DNA of 64,000 bases from the NCBI GenBank assembly GCA_902532675.1, contig CACAIY010000005.1, positions 1 to 64,000 on the forward strand. The letters are read 5' to 3'. The notes beneath the pieces are model-generated. The model searched no databases. It was not told the origin of the DNA and saw only the letters and a program-made list of their open reading frames with translations. Numbering within the stretch: the stretch's first letter is position 1; every line of letters begins with the position of its first letter. Position numbers and translations under genes: made by a program. Shown piece after piece: positions 8,677 to 17,287 of this stretch. Source of the DNA: an uncultured SAR86 cluster bacterium. GTDB taxonomy: Bacteria > Pseudomonadota > Gammaproteobacteria > Magnimaribacterales > Magnimaribacteraceae.

Positions 8677-9495
8677 TTGAATAAATTTCCTGTTTGTCCT
8701 ATTTTTATACCAGCCAATAGATTGGAATGGGTAGAGAAAACTTTTGATAAAGGAACTGATGCTGTCATTATCGATTTAGAAGATTCTGTTCCAAAAGAAC
8801 AAAAAGACGAAACAAGAACCAATCTGTTTTCTTACTTAGATTCTCATGACTTTGATAAAACTATTTTAATTAGAGTTAATCCTGTAGACGGAGAATTAGG
8901 CAAGGAAGATATTAAGATCCTGTCAGGAGTATCTTCAAAGATTGACGCTTTTATGTTGCCTAAAATAGAGCAAACGGGATTGTTAAATGACCTCCCCGAC
9001 AATCTAATAGCTTTAATTGAGACTCCTAAGTCTATTCAGAATCTTGAAGAAATAGCTAGCCACAAGAATGTCATTGGAATTGCATTAGGTGGTGCTGATC
9101 TCAGTGCAAGCCTTGGTTCAGATATGAGTTGGGACTCTTTGCTATTCACCAGGTCTAAAATCATCATAGAGGCAGCAGCAAACAATTTATTCACAATAGA
9201 TAGCCCCTTTATGAATATAGAAGACATATCAAGCTTGGAAAATGAGTCTGTTCTTTCTAATGGCCTGGGGTTTGATGGCAAAGCTGCCATTCATCCAAAT
9301 CAGATTGAAACCATAACTAAATCTTTCTTACCTAATGAATCAGACATTCAAGAGGCGAAAGAAATTATTAAATTATTTAGTTCTAGTTCTGAAGCCGTAA
9401 TAGCTTACAAAGGAAAAATGATAGACATGCCAATTGTTATTTCAATGGAAAAGAGATTAAAGCTTGTAGGAATAGACCCTAAAAATATAGACTGA
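8677..9495 (+). CDS. HpcH/HpaI-family (CitE-like) acyl-CoA lyase
   Basis: 272 residues from a TTG start two bases after the DsbA stop. Motifs AVIIDLEDSVPKEQKDETR near 30, IALIETPKSIQNLEEIA near 110, the metal-binding GIALGGADLSASLG and GKAAIHPNQIETI near 210 identify a CitE-type lyase of the malyl-CoA, beta-methylmalyl-CoA and citramalyl-CoA group. It cleaves or forms a C-C bond in a hydroxyacyl-CoA with Mg2+. Followed after 16 bases by a MaoC hydratase, the usual partner that supplies or consumes the hydroxyacyl-CoA. The exact substrate is not determinable here. Confidence 0.85.
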   Translation: MNKFPVCPIFIPANRLEWVEKTFDKGTDAVIIDLEDSVPKEQKDETRTNLFSYLDSHDFDKTILIRVNPVDGELGKEDIKILSGVSSKIDAFMLPKIEQTGLLNDLPDNLIALIETPKSIQNLEEIASHKNVIGIALGGADLSASLGSDMSWDSLLFTRSKIIIEAAANNLFTIDSPFMNIEDISSLENESVLSNGLGFDGKAAIHPNQIETITKSFLPNESDIQEAKEIIKLFSSSSEAVIAYKGKMIDMPIVISMEKRLKLVGIDPKNID

Positions 9496-9511
9496 CATTT
9501 AGGAGAAGACA

Positions 9512-10030
9512 ATGGTAAAAAAGGTAAAGGAAGTTTCACCAGGAAGATATAGAGAAAGTTTTGGAAGATACTACGAAGAATTTGTCGTGGGAGATGTTTA
9601 TGAGCATAGGCCTGGAAGAACGATAACCCAAACAGATAATATCTGGTTTACTTTATTGACAATGAATCAGCACCCGCTACACATTGATGAAGAGTACGGA
9701 AAAGGGACTGAGTTTGGAAAAACTTTAGTAGTTAGCCCATTTACGGTAGCTCTAATGGTTGGGATGAGTGTCAGTGATGTGAGTCAAAAGACAGTAGCCA
9801 ATCTCGGATGGACTGATATCAAGATGACTCACCCTTTATATGTGGGTGATACATTATATGCAGAATCTGAAGTGATGGAGAAACGTGAATCAAAGTCTAG
9901 ACCGGATGAAGGTATAGTCACAGTAAAGACAATAGGTAAAAACCAGGACGGCATTGAGGTAGCTTCGTTTCTTAGGTCTGCCTTGATACCCAAAGAAGGA
10001 AAGGCTGTAGAGGATAAGATAGATTATTAA
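9512..10030 (+). CDS. MaoC-family (R)-specific enoyl-CoA hydratase
   Basis: 172 residues, one hotdog domain. The start RYYEEFVVGDVYEHRPGRTI and the catalytic segment NQHPLHIDEEYGKGTEFGKT (catalytic Asp/His pair in the hotdog helix) match MaoC hydratases of the mesaconyl-CoA or beta-methylmalyl-CoA type. A clear AGGAG ribosome site precedes the ATG. Adjacent to the CitE-like lyase, it plausibly dehydrates or hydrates the same CoA ester. Assignment to the family is firm, the substrate is inferred from the pair only. Confidence 0.85.
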   Translation: MVKKVKEVSPGRYRESFGRYYEEFVVGDVYEHRPGRTITQTDNIWFTLLTMNQHPLHIDEEYGKGTEFGKTLVVSPFTVALMVGMSVSDVSQKTVANLGWTDIKMTHPLYVGDTLYAESEVMEKRESKSRPDEGIVTVKTIGKNQDGIEVASFLRSALIPKEGKAVEDKIDY

Positions 10031-10039
10031 TTTATCAAT

Positions 10040-10067
10040 TTGCCATAACTCTTTTTTTTGATATAAC
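10040..10067 (+). promoter_or_regulatory. Predicted sigma70 promoter of the carotenoid oxygenase operon
   Basis: -35 TTGCCA at 10040-10045, a 16-base spacer containing a run of eight T, and -10 TATAAC at 10062-10067. The predicted start is near 10074, leaving a 30-base leader with GGGGAG as ribosome site before the ATG at 10103. It separates the CitE/MaoC pair from the next three genes. Confidence 0.5.
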
Positions 10068-10102
10068 TGTAATCCTTAAAGTCTATAGGGGAGTAGATAA
10101 TT

Positions 10103-11467
10103 ATGAGTCAAAATTTATTTGATGCGAGTAAGGTGGATGAAACTGCATGGCATCTTCAAGGTAACTGGGCGCCAGTTAAGGAAGAATTGACGGTTTCTGA
10201 TTTAGAAGTTAAGGGAGAAGTTCCCAAAGAAATTAATGGCCTTTATATTAGGAACGGAATGAATCCTAGATCTGGATTTAGTGATCATTGGTTTTTCGGC
10301 AATGGAATGCTTCACGGTTTTAATTTTGAGGATGGTAAGGTCAGTTATAAAAACCGATATGTAAGAACTCCCTATTATGAAAAGGACCTTGATATTATTG
10401 GTTCTTTTGGAGATTTAAGCGCATCTCCAGCAAACACACACATTATCAAGCACGCAGATAAATTCCTAGCACTGGAAGAAGCCCATCTTCCTTGGGAGGT
10501 AGATGAGAATTTAGAAACTAAAGGGGCCTATGATTTTAATGGCAAGCTTAAAGGTGCTATGACGGCCCACCCAAGAACCTGTCCGAAGACCGGGGAGCTT
10601 TTGTTTTTTTCCTACTCTGTTATGTCAGAACCATATTTAACTTATTACAGAGTAAATCCTGCAGGTAAATTAGTTCAAATTGAGCCCATTGAATTGCCAA
10701 GGGCCGTGATGATGCATGACTGGAACGTCACTGAAAATCATGTTGTATTTATGGATCTGCCTATTATTTCTGACATGAACCTCGCAGTAGAAACCGGATC
10801 ACCTTTTGGTTTTAAACCAGAATTTGGAGCCAGATTAGGTGTAATGCCAAGAGAAGGCTCAAACTCAGATGTGAGATGGTTTGATATTGATCCTTGTTAT
10901 GTTTTTCATCCTCTCAATTCCTATGAAGAGGGAAATAAAATTATTTTACATGTCTGTAGACAACAAGAAGCAATGGTTGGAGGCTTTCAGGATATATATG
11001 GAGGAGAAACAACCGTAGCGAGACTTTGGAAGTGGACAATTGACCTAGAGTTAGGTTCTGTGAAAGAAGAACAAATAGATGATGCTCCTTGTGATTTTCC
11101 AAGAATTGATGATCGAAAAATAGGCTTTAAGAATGACTATGGCTACTTTACGACCTTAAAAACTGATGTAAAGTCGTTAACAATAGGAAGGCATTTACTT
11201 AAATATGATTTAGTTAATGACAAAAGGCTAACTCACGATTTAGGAGAGAATGTCACAGGAGGGGAGGCTTTATTTGTCCCTAGAACTGCTAATTCTTCTG
11301 AAGATGATGGATGGGTAATTAGTCTAGCCTATGAAGCAGAGACTGACCGTTCAAAACTTCTAATAATAAACTCTCAAGACTTTGAATCTGCTCCTGTAGC
11401 AGAAATATATGCACCTCAAAGAGTTCCAAATGGAGCGCACGGCAGTTGGGTAAGTAAAGAACAATAA
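10103..11467 (+). CDS. Carotenoid/stilbene cleavage oxygenase (RPE65/CCD family)
   Basis: 454 residues, a seven-bladed propeller non-haem iron oxygenase. The four iron-binding His are in their expected contexts: H156 (TAHPRTCPKTGEL), H205 (MMHDWNVTENH), H269 (CYVFHPLNSYEEG) and H446 (GAHGSW). The sequence around these fits the bacterial lignostilbene/apocarotenoid dioxygenase branch, which splits a double bond to two carbonyls. It has no signal peptide. It leads an operon with a CoA ligase 12 bases later and a nitroreductase, so the product may be oxidised to an acid and activated. A role in making retinal is possible but not supported by any opsin gene here. Confidence 0.9.
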   Translation: MSQNLFDASKVDETAWHLQGNWAPVKEELTVSDLEVKGEVPKEINGLYIRNGMNPRSGFSDHWFFGNGMLHGFNFEDGKVSYKNRYVRTPYYEKDLDIIGSFGDLSASPANTHIIKHADKFLALEEAHLPWEVDENLETKGAYDFNGKLKGAMTAHPRTCPKTGELLFFSYSVMSEPYLTYYRVNPAGKLVQIEPIELPRAVMMHDWNVTENHVVFMDLPIISDMNLAVETGSPFGFKPEFGARLGVMPREGSNSDVRWFDIDPCYVFHPLNSYEEGNKIILHVCRQQEAMVGGFQDIYGGETTVARLWKWTIDLELGSVKEEQIDDAPCDFPRIDDRKIGFKNDYGYFTTLKTDVKSLTIGRHLLKYDLVNDKRLTHDLGENVTGGEALFVPRTANSSEDDGWVISLAYEAETDRSKLLIINSQDFESAPVAEIYAPQRVPNGAHGSWVSKEQ

Positions 11468-11479
11468 GGAAAGTTATAT

Positions 11480-13111
11480 ATGGAAATACAATACGCTTCA
11501 GTCTGGGAGAAAAATGCAGACGCTATACCTAATGAAATTGCTCTAATTTGTGGAGACAACGAGGTAAGTTGGAAAGATTTTGATGATAGAGCCGCTAAGT
11601 TAGCTGCATTGTTAGATGATAGCGGTCTTGGAGATAATTCTAAAGTTGGTCTTTATTTACATAACTCAAACGAATATTTAGAAGCACAATATGCTGTTTT
11701 TAAAATTAAAGGTGTACCAATAAATGTAAATTATCGATATAAAGAAGAAGAGCTAGTTTATTTGTTAGATAACTCAGATTCTGAAGCTTTGTTTTATCAA
11801 GGATGCTATGCAGAACAAGTTCGTGCTATTAAGGATAAACTTTCTAAAGTCAAAGTTTTTATACAAGTTGATGATGGCTCTTCAGAAGCCCCAGACTTTT
11901 CATTAGATTATGAAAGCAGCATTCAGAACAATTCCCCCATGGAAAGAATAGATCGATCAGGAGACAACATATATATGTTGTACACAGGCGGAACAACCGG
12001 AATGCCAAAAGGCGTTATGTATCAGCATCAAGGCCATCTTTCTAGTATGTTAAAAACTGCTGGAGCTTGGGGATTAATACCCATTCAAGAGGAGGTTGTT
12101 GATATCGAAGCTTTAGCGGAAGTTGTTAAAGAAAATGCAGAATCCAATAATTTGCCCGTTAGTATTCCTGCATGCCCTTTGATGCATGGTACCGGTATGT
12201 GGCTTGGAGCAATGATTCCTCTACTTGCTGGTGGGTGTGTGGTTACCATTCCTCAATTAGGGTTTGATCCTGATTTACTATTTAGAGAAACAGAAAGAAG
12301 AAAGGCAAACAATCTTGTAATAGTTGGAGATGCTTTCGCTAAACCTATGTTGGATGCACTGGATAAAGCAAGCAATGAAGGCACTCCCTATAACCTTGAA
12401 TCAGTTAACAACATTATCTCAAGTGGAGTCATGTGGAGTTCTGAAGTTAAGGATGGTTTATTGAAACACAATGATATGGTTCTGGTAGACGCTATGGGAT
12501 CTACGGAAGGAGGTATGGGCTCCTCAGTAGCATCCAGAGATGCTCCTGCTCCAACAGCTAAATTTGTTTTAAACCCTGGAGTAATTGTTATAACTGATGA
12601 AGGAGAGCATGTCGAAGCTGGTTCAGGAAAAATGGGGAAAATTGGAACAAGCGGCTTAGTCCCTTTAGGTTATTTTAAAGATGAAAAGAAGTCAGCTGAA
12701 ACTTTTAAGGAATTTGAAGGGGTTAGATATAGTTTTCCAGGTGACTATGCAACAGTGGAAGCAGATGGAACAATTACTCTTCTAGGACGAGGTAGTAATT
12801 GTATAAATACTGCAGGCGAAAAAGTTTATCCAGAAGAAGTAGAGGAAGCTGTAAAAAGGCACCCCAATGTTTTTGATTGTTTAGTAGTGGGGTTACAAGA
12901 TGATAGGTTTGGCCAAAGAGTTGTCGCCTTAGCCTCTTTTCAAGACGACAATCAAATCGAAGAACAAGATTTGATTGCATTTACAAGAGAGCATTTAGCA
13001 GGCTATAAATTACCTAAACAAGTTCTATTTGTCCCTGAGGTAATGAGAGCTCCCAACGGAAAGGCAAATTACAAGTGGGCCAAAGAAACGGCTGAAAAGG
13101 AATTAGGTTAA
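11480..13111 (+). CDS. Acyl-CoA synthetase (AMP-forming)
   Basis: 543 residues, ANL superfamily. P-loop YTGGTTGMPKGVMYQHQG at about 168-185, acyl-pocket segment PLMHGTGMW near 233, AMP-binding GSTEGG-type motif near 340, FPGDYA and the hinge GRGSNCINTAGEKVYPEEVEE near 440, and the C-terminal PNGKANYKW with the catalytic Lys. It activates a carboxylic acid to its CoA thioester. Resembles the FadD17/FadD19-like ligases of bulky or branched acids more than the canonical long-chain FadD; this is a sequence impression, not a proven substrate. Between the carotenoid oxygenase and nitroreductase with 12- and 13-base gaps. Confidence 0.9.
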   Translation: MEIQYASVWEKNADAIPNEIALICGDNEVSWKDFDDRAAKLAALLDDSGLGDNSKVGLYLHNSNEYLEAQYAVFKIKGVPINVNYRYKEEELVYLLDNSDSEALFYQGCYAEQVRAIKDKLSKVKVFIQVDDGSSEAPDFSLDYESSIQNNSPMERIDRSGDNIYMLYTGGTTGMPKGVMYQHQGHLSSMLKTAGAWGLIPIQEEVVDIEALAEVVKENAESNNLPVSIPACPLMHGTGMWLGAMIPLLAGGCVVTIPQLGFDPDLLFRETERRKANNLVIVGDAFAKPMLDALDKASNEGTPYNLESVNNIISSGVMWSSEVKDGLLKHNDMVLVDAMGSTEGGMGSSVASRDAPAPTAKFVLNPGVIVITDEGEHVEAGSGKMGKIGTSGLVPLGYFKDEKKSAETFKEFEGVRYSFPGDYATVEADGTITLLGRGSNCINTAGEKVYPEEVEEAVKRHPNVFDCLVVGLQDDRFGQRVVALASFQDDNQIEEQDLIAFTREHLAGYKLPKQVLFVPEVMRAPNGKANYKWAKETAEKELG

Positions 13112-13124
13112 AGAGGTATAAATC

Positions 13125-13784
13125 ATGGACGTAACTGAAGCAGTAGATTCTAGGAAATCAATAAGGGCTTTTTTAGATAAAGCTGTAGATGATTCATTAA
13201 TTAAAGAGCTCTTAGAGAAAACTTCTCGTTCCGCCTCCGGAGGAAATTTACAACCTTGGCAAATTTACGTGATTAACGGAGACACAATGAATAGTTTCCA
13301 TAAATTTCAGTCTGAATGGACCGAACCAGAGACACCTGCATATGCAATTTATCCTGAGAACCTTAAAGAGCCATACAAGACTTCTAGATATGAAGTTGCT
13401 GACGACATGTATTCTTTACTTGGGATAGCAAGAGAAGACAAAGAGGAAAGGTTTAAGCAAGTATTAAAGAACTATGAGTTTTTTGGCGCTCCCGCAGCTT
13501 TCTTTTGTTTTGTAGACAGGCAAATGGGCAGACCACAATGGTCTGATTTAGGAATGTTTCTTCAAACATTCATGTTGCTAGCAAGAGAAGCAGGACTAGA
13601 CACCTGTCCTCAAGAGGCTTGGGCAATGAAACAAGAGAGTGTAACCGCCTTTGTTGAGGCACCAGACGAGTTAATGCTTTTTTGTGGCATGGCTATAGGA
13701 TATCAAGATGAATCTGAAAAGGTTAATGAACTTAGAACCTCAAGAAGACCGGTAGAAGATTGGGCAGTTTTTTTAGATAAATAA
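13125..13784 (+). CDS. Nitroreductase-family FMN oxidoreductase
   Basis: 219 residues. The N terminus VTEAVDSRKSIRAFLDKAV and SGGNLQPWQIYVI near 40 bind FMN; LGMFLQTFMLLAREAGLDTC and FCGMAIGY near 190 are also typical of the family, whose members reduce nitro groups, quinones, enones or flavin using NAD(P)H. AGAGGT precedes the ATG. Last gene of the carotenoid oxygenase operon and convergent with the TPP enzyme, with only 7 bases between stops. In this setting it might reduce an enone or quinone product of the oxygenase, which is speculative. Confidence 0.88.
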   Translation: MDVTEAVDSRKSIRAFLDKAVDDSLIKELLEKTSRSASGGNLQPWQIYVINGDTMNSFHKFQSEWTEPETPAYAIYPENLKEPYKTSRYEVADDMYSLLGIAREDKEERFKQVLKNYEFFGAPAAFFCFVDRQMGRPQWSDLGMFLQTFMLLAREAGLDTCPQEAWAMKQESVTAFVEAPDELMLFCGMAIGYQDESEKVNELRTSRRPVEDWAVFLDK

Positions 13785-13791
13785 AAAAAGG

Positions 13792-15339
13792 TTAAATCAC
13801 TATTTCAATTAAGCTTGGACCGTCAGAACTAATTCCATCTGAAAAAGCTTTGTGAAATTCTTCAACAGTTAAAGTTCTTTTAGCTGGAACCCCTAAAGAC
13901 TCTGCAAGAGAAACCCAATTTATTTCTGGATTGTCTAAGGAAAACATAGAAGTAGCTCTATCACCTGTTCCTAGGGCTCCAACTCTTTCTAGTTCAACTT
14001 TTAATATTGCGTAAGCCCGATTAGAAAAAATAATGTTAGTTACATTTAGACTTTCTCTGGCCTGAGTCCACAAAGATTGTATTGTGTACATTGCTCCACC
14101 ATCACCGTGTAAACAAATTACAGGTCTGTCAGGTGAAGCGATGGCCGCACCTGTTGCCAGGGGAAGACCTTGTCCTATGGAGCCTCCTGTTAATGCTAAC
14201 CAATCTAAAGGTTTTGCATTCCAGGCATGTGGGGTAACAAAAAAACCAGAAGTTGCAGCTTCATCCGAAACAATAGCTTCTTCGGGTAGCAATCCGGTAA
14301 ATAGGGCACCTAAATTTTCAGGACTCAAGTCACCAGAAGTAGGTATATCTATTTTGCCATCAGGAATTAAATGACTATCAATTTTTGATCCCTTGAACAT
14401 ATCATTGAGGGCATTTAGAGCATATTTTCCATCTTCAAATGGAGAAGCCACTTGAATAAGATCTGCACCTTCAGGAGATAGAAAACTTTTCTTACCCGGA
14501 TAGGCAAAAAAGGAAACAGGCGGTTTTGTTCCAATAAACACTATGGATTCTACACCGCTTAAGAACTCTTCAGCCAGTTCAGCAAAATAAGGAATAGGCT
14601 CAACTTTTGTAAGCCCAGCCCCTCTTCTATGTCTTTTAACAAAAGTATCTGTTGCTAGTCTGCATCCACAAGCAGAAGCAATTTTTCCTGCCAAAGTAAC
14701 TGATTCTTCATCTAAAAAGTTACCACCTAAATAAAGCATGGAATTTTTTTCTGAAGAAAGAGCTTGAAAAGCTTTATCAATTAATTTGTCGTCAACTTTA
14801 AGGGGTCCTTCTATATCTAGTTTTGATCCTATATTGTCTGTCTCTCCCCATGCACAGTCAGCAGGAACGAGCATGGTGGCAATTTGACCTGGGAATTTGT
14901 GCGCAGCTTGCCAAGCTTCTGACCCTAGTTGACTTAAGTCATCAGGTGTAGAACTTCTTCCAACCCAGTCAGAACTGGCTTTGGCGAGTCCATCTAAATC
15001 AGAAGTTAATGGAGCATCATATTGAAGATGGTATGTGGCATGGTCACCAACGATATTTATCATTGGTGTTCTGGCTTTCTTTGCATTGTGTGTATTAGCA
15101 AATCCATTGCCAAAACCAGGACCTAGATGGAGTAAATTGGCGGCAGCTTTACCAGACATTCTCGCGTAGCCGTCAGCTGCACCAGTGACTACACCTTCAA
15201 ATAAACCTAGTACAGGCCTTACCTCAGGATGGTGGTCTATGGCTGCAACCAAATGCATTTCTGAGGTGCCAGGGTTTGCAAAAACAACTTCTAGACCATT
15301 GGCTATCAAAGTCTTTAGTAGAGCATCAGCAGAATTCAT
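13792..15339 (-). CDS. Thiamine-diphosphate enzyme, acetolactate synthase/benzoylformate decarboxylase-like
   Basis: 515 residues. The catalytic Glu of the TPP family is E48 in GLFEGVVTGAADGYARMSG, and the TPP/Mg motif is LHGDGGAMYTIQSL followed about 25 residues later by SNRAYAIL. It lacks the length and regulatory context of the isoleucine-valine AHAS large subunit and has no small subunit nearby, so it probably belongs to the catabolic decarboxylase or carboligase group often named acetolactate synthase by similarity. A TATAAT sits 6 bases before the ATG, which would give an almost leaderless message. Convergent with the nitroreductase. Confidence 0.8.
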   Translation of the reverse strand: MNSADALLKTLIANGLEVVFANPGTSEMHLVAAIDHHPEVRPVLGLFEGVVTGAADGYARMSGKAAANLLHLGPGFGNGFANTHNAKKARTPMINIVGDHATYHLQYDAPLTSDLDGLAKASSDWVGRSSTPDDLSQLGSEAWQAAHKFPGQIATMLVPADCAWGETDNIGSKLDIEGPLKVDDKLIDKAFQALSSEKNSMLYLGGNFLDEESVTLAGKIASACGCRLATDTFVKRHRRGAGLTKVEPIPYFAELAEEFLSGVESIVFIGTKPPVSFFAYPGKKSFLSPEGADLIQVASPFEDGKYALNALNDMFKGSKIDSHLIPDGKIDIPTSGDLSPENLGALFTGLLPEEAIVSDEAATSGFFVTPHAWNAKPLDWLALTGGSIGQGLPLATGAAIASPDRPVICLHGDGGAMYTIQSLWTQARESLNVTNIIFSNRAYAILKVELERVGALGTGDRATSMFSLDNPEINWVSLAESLGVPAKRTLTVEEFHKAFSDGISSDGPSLIEIVI

Positions 15340-15450
15340 ACACTCATTATAAACCTATGATTTTGAGTCTACTAATTTCAATTAGATAGGGCGTCTTAAG
15401 ACTCCTCTGTTAGCTTCTCCTGTTAATTTTTTAACAAAGAAATTAATTGC

Positions 15451-17085
15451 CTAATGTCTAAGCACCTGACCTGCTCGAGCACCAGTAGGTTCTCCATCAA
15501 GAACATTAACTTTGCCATTGACGATCGTTGCTTTGAAGCCGCGTGACTTTTGGATGTATCGTGGTGCATCACCAGGAAAATCATTAACTAATACAGGTTG
15601 TAACTCAGTTACCTCTTCTGGGTTAAACACATTGATGTCTGCTTTCATTCCTGCTTTTAGAATACCTCGATCGCTGAGTCCTACCACTGCTGCAGGATCG
15701 GCTGTCATTCGCTTTATGGCTTGAGGAAGAGTGAATACACCTGTCTCACGAACATAATGAGAGAGTATGAAACTAGCCCAACCTCCATCCATAATTTGAG
15801 AAACATGCGCGCCCACATCACCAAGCCCAGGAATTAGATGTTCGCTGGCAAAGAGATCCCCTTGCTCTTTCAAGTTGCCGCCAAACATGCGCCAGTTGAA
15901 AAGACCACGACCATGACTGTCTCTTGATAGGCGTAAGAAAGTTTCAGACCAATGCTCAGAAGCTGATTTTGATAGTTCGATCAGATTTTGTGCAGAGTTA
16001 TGGTCGGGTATCTCGTCGAGGCCAAGAAAATAGACTTTTTGCAGAGGGATATGGCAAGATTTCGGTTCACGCGCTTCTGCCACTAAAGCACTACAAAAAG
16101 TTTCATCATTGATGGCTTCTAGTCTAGCATCAAAATCTTTTTCTCGTAATTCATCCCACGTTGGACCTTGTATAGGAAGGCCTGATTGGAGGCCAAACAT
16201 GTAACCAGATCCACGTGTGTGACTAATCCCGGTGATATTACGTCCCTCCAAGTTCATTTCGTTAAGATGCGTAGCAGCCTTAGTTCCAGACCCTTCTTCA
16301 CCTGAACAACCATAGCTAAATAAGACCCTGCTTCCTTCTGTTTCAGCAACCGACTTCATTACGTCTGCATCTGCACCAACGAGTTGCATCAAACCATCTC
16401 GAGGTCCGACAACCTTTGCAATCTCTACAAGTTCAGAACACTCGGCATAGGTTCCTGGAATTGCCCGACCATCAGGAGCCTTATGAGGTTCATAACGATT
16501 GGTAGAGAATCCAACTGCACCATCTTTCATTGCTTTTTCTACAATGTCAGCCATCTGCTGCTTTTCAGCCTCAGTTGCCTGTTCATCAAAAGATCTATCA
16601 CCCATGACATAATAGCGAACAGCGGAATGACCCACGAGACCAGCAACATTCAGAGAAGGTTTTAGTTCTTCCAATGTGTCTAGGTATTGGCCATAGTGCT
16701 CCCAGTTCCAAGAAAGTCCGGAGAGAATGGCTTGCTTAGGAATATCCTCCACCGTTTCCATCATGCCAGCGAGAATTTCGACATCATCTGGCTTGCAAGG
16801 AGCAAAGGTGAGACCACAGTTTCCAATCAATGCAGTGGTGACACCGTGCCAACAAATAGGCGTCATTTCAGGATCCCAGCCAATTTGTGCGTCCAGATGA
16901 GTATGTATATCAACAAATCCAGGCGATACCGTCATGCCTTCAGCATCTATAACCTCAGTCGCATCACCACTTACCTCTCCAATTTCAGTTATAACTCCAT
17001 CTTTGATTGAAATGTCTCCAGTAAAGGCATCAGAGCCTGTTCCATCTACTATCGTTCCGTTCTTAATTAAAAGATCATATTCCAT
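15451..17085 (-). CDS. N-acyl-D-amino-acid deacylase family amidohydrolase
   Basis: 544 residues from MEYDLLIKNGTIVDGTG. Metal-dependent hydrolase with SPGFVDIHTHLDAQ near 55 and IGNCGLTFAPC near 90, where the Cys is a zinc ligand in D-aminoacylases; later GHSAVRYYVMG, ISHTRGSG, HGRGLFNWRMFGG and GLGDVGAHVSQ supply the remaining His/Asp context. Start chosen at 17085 because GAGGGG lies 6 bases upstream; an earlier in-frame start is unsupported. Four sampled 60-base lines of the gene count 42-47% G+C, against 28-40% in sampled neighbours, and Arg is mostly CGN instead of AGA/AGG, so it looks recently acquired. It starts 40 bases after a tRNA gene. Confidence 0.88.
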   Translation of the reverse strand: MEYDLLIKNGTIVDGTGSDAFTGDISIKDGVITEIGEVSGDATEVIDAEGMTVSPGFVDIHTHLDAQIGWDPEMTPICWHGVTTALIGNCGLTFAPCKPDDVEILAGMMETVEDIPKQAILSGLSWNWEHYGQYLDTLEELKPSLNVAGLVGHSAVRYYVMGDRSFDEQATEAEKQQMADIVEKAMKDGAVGFSTNRYEPHKAPDGRAIPGTYAECSELVEIAKVVGPRDGLMQLVGADADVMKSVAETEGSRVLFSYGCSGEEGSGTKAATHLNEMNLEGRNITGISHTRGSGYMFGLQSGLPIQGPTWDELREKDFDARLEAINDETFCSALVAEAREPKSCHIPLQKVYFLGLDEIPDHNSAQNLIELSKSASEHWSETFLRLSRDSHGRGLFNWRMFGGNLKEQGDLFASEHLIPGLGDVGAHVSQIMDGGWASFILSHYVRETGVFTLPQAIKRMTADPAAVVGLSDRGILKAGMKADINVFNPEEVTELQPVLVNDFPGDAPRYIQKSRGFKATIVNGKVNVLDGEPTGARAGQVLRH

Positions 17086-17124
17086 AATTTTCCCCTCTGT
17101 AACTAAAGTATACCTCAAGATTTA

Positions 17125-17199
17125 TGGGCTAGACAGGATTTGAACCTGTGACCTTCTGCTCCGGAGGCAGACGCTCTATCCTAGCTGAGCTACTAGCCC
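17125..17199 (-). tRNA. tRNA-Arg (anticodon CCG)
   Basis: A 75-base cloverleaf on the minus strand: acceptor GGGCTAG/CTAGCCC, D arm GCTC...GAGC, anticodon stem TCTGC/GCAGA with loop CTCCGGA (anticodon CCG, decoding CGG), T arm ACAGG TTCAAAT CCTGT, discriminator A. The sequence after the discriminator is TAA, so CCA is not encoded and must be added by nucleotidyltransferase. The foreign-looking deacylase begins immediately downstream. Confidence 0.95.
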
Positions 17200-17206
17200 A
17201 TTAGGG

Positions 17207-17212
17207 ATTATA
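17207..17212 (-). promoter_or_regulatory. Candidate -10 box for tRNA-Arg
   Basis: TATAAT on the minus strand 7 bases before the mature tRNA 5' end. The -35 region (TAATAA at a 17-base spacing) is poor. The close position implies a very short 5' leader. Confidence 0.4.
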
Positions 17213-17287
17213 TGCTTCTTATTTCTATTTTATTAATACAATAGCCCTGATATGATCGACTTTCTTTAAAAGCTAAGCGGAGTATTT

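Noticed and set aside
10121-10140. Proteorhodopsin/retinal system suggested by the carotenoid oxygenase
   Set aside because: No opsin or carotenoid synthesis gene occurs in the window, and the oxygenase lies with CoA-ligase genes.
15340-15450. Duplicated tRNA 3' end that would mark an integration site for the deacylase
   Set aside because: I looked for TTCAAATCC or CTAGCCC on both strands and found none. Only the short palindromes CTAATT-TC-AATTAG and GTCTTAAGAC are present.
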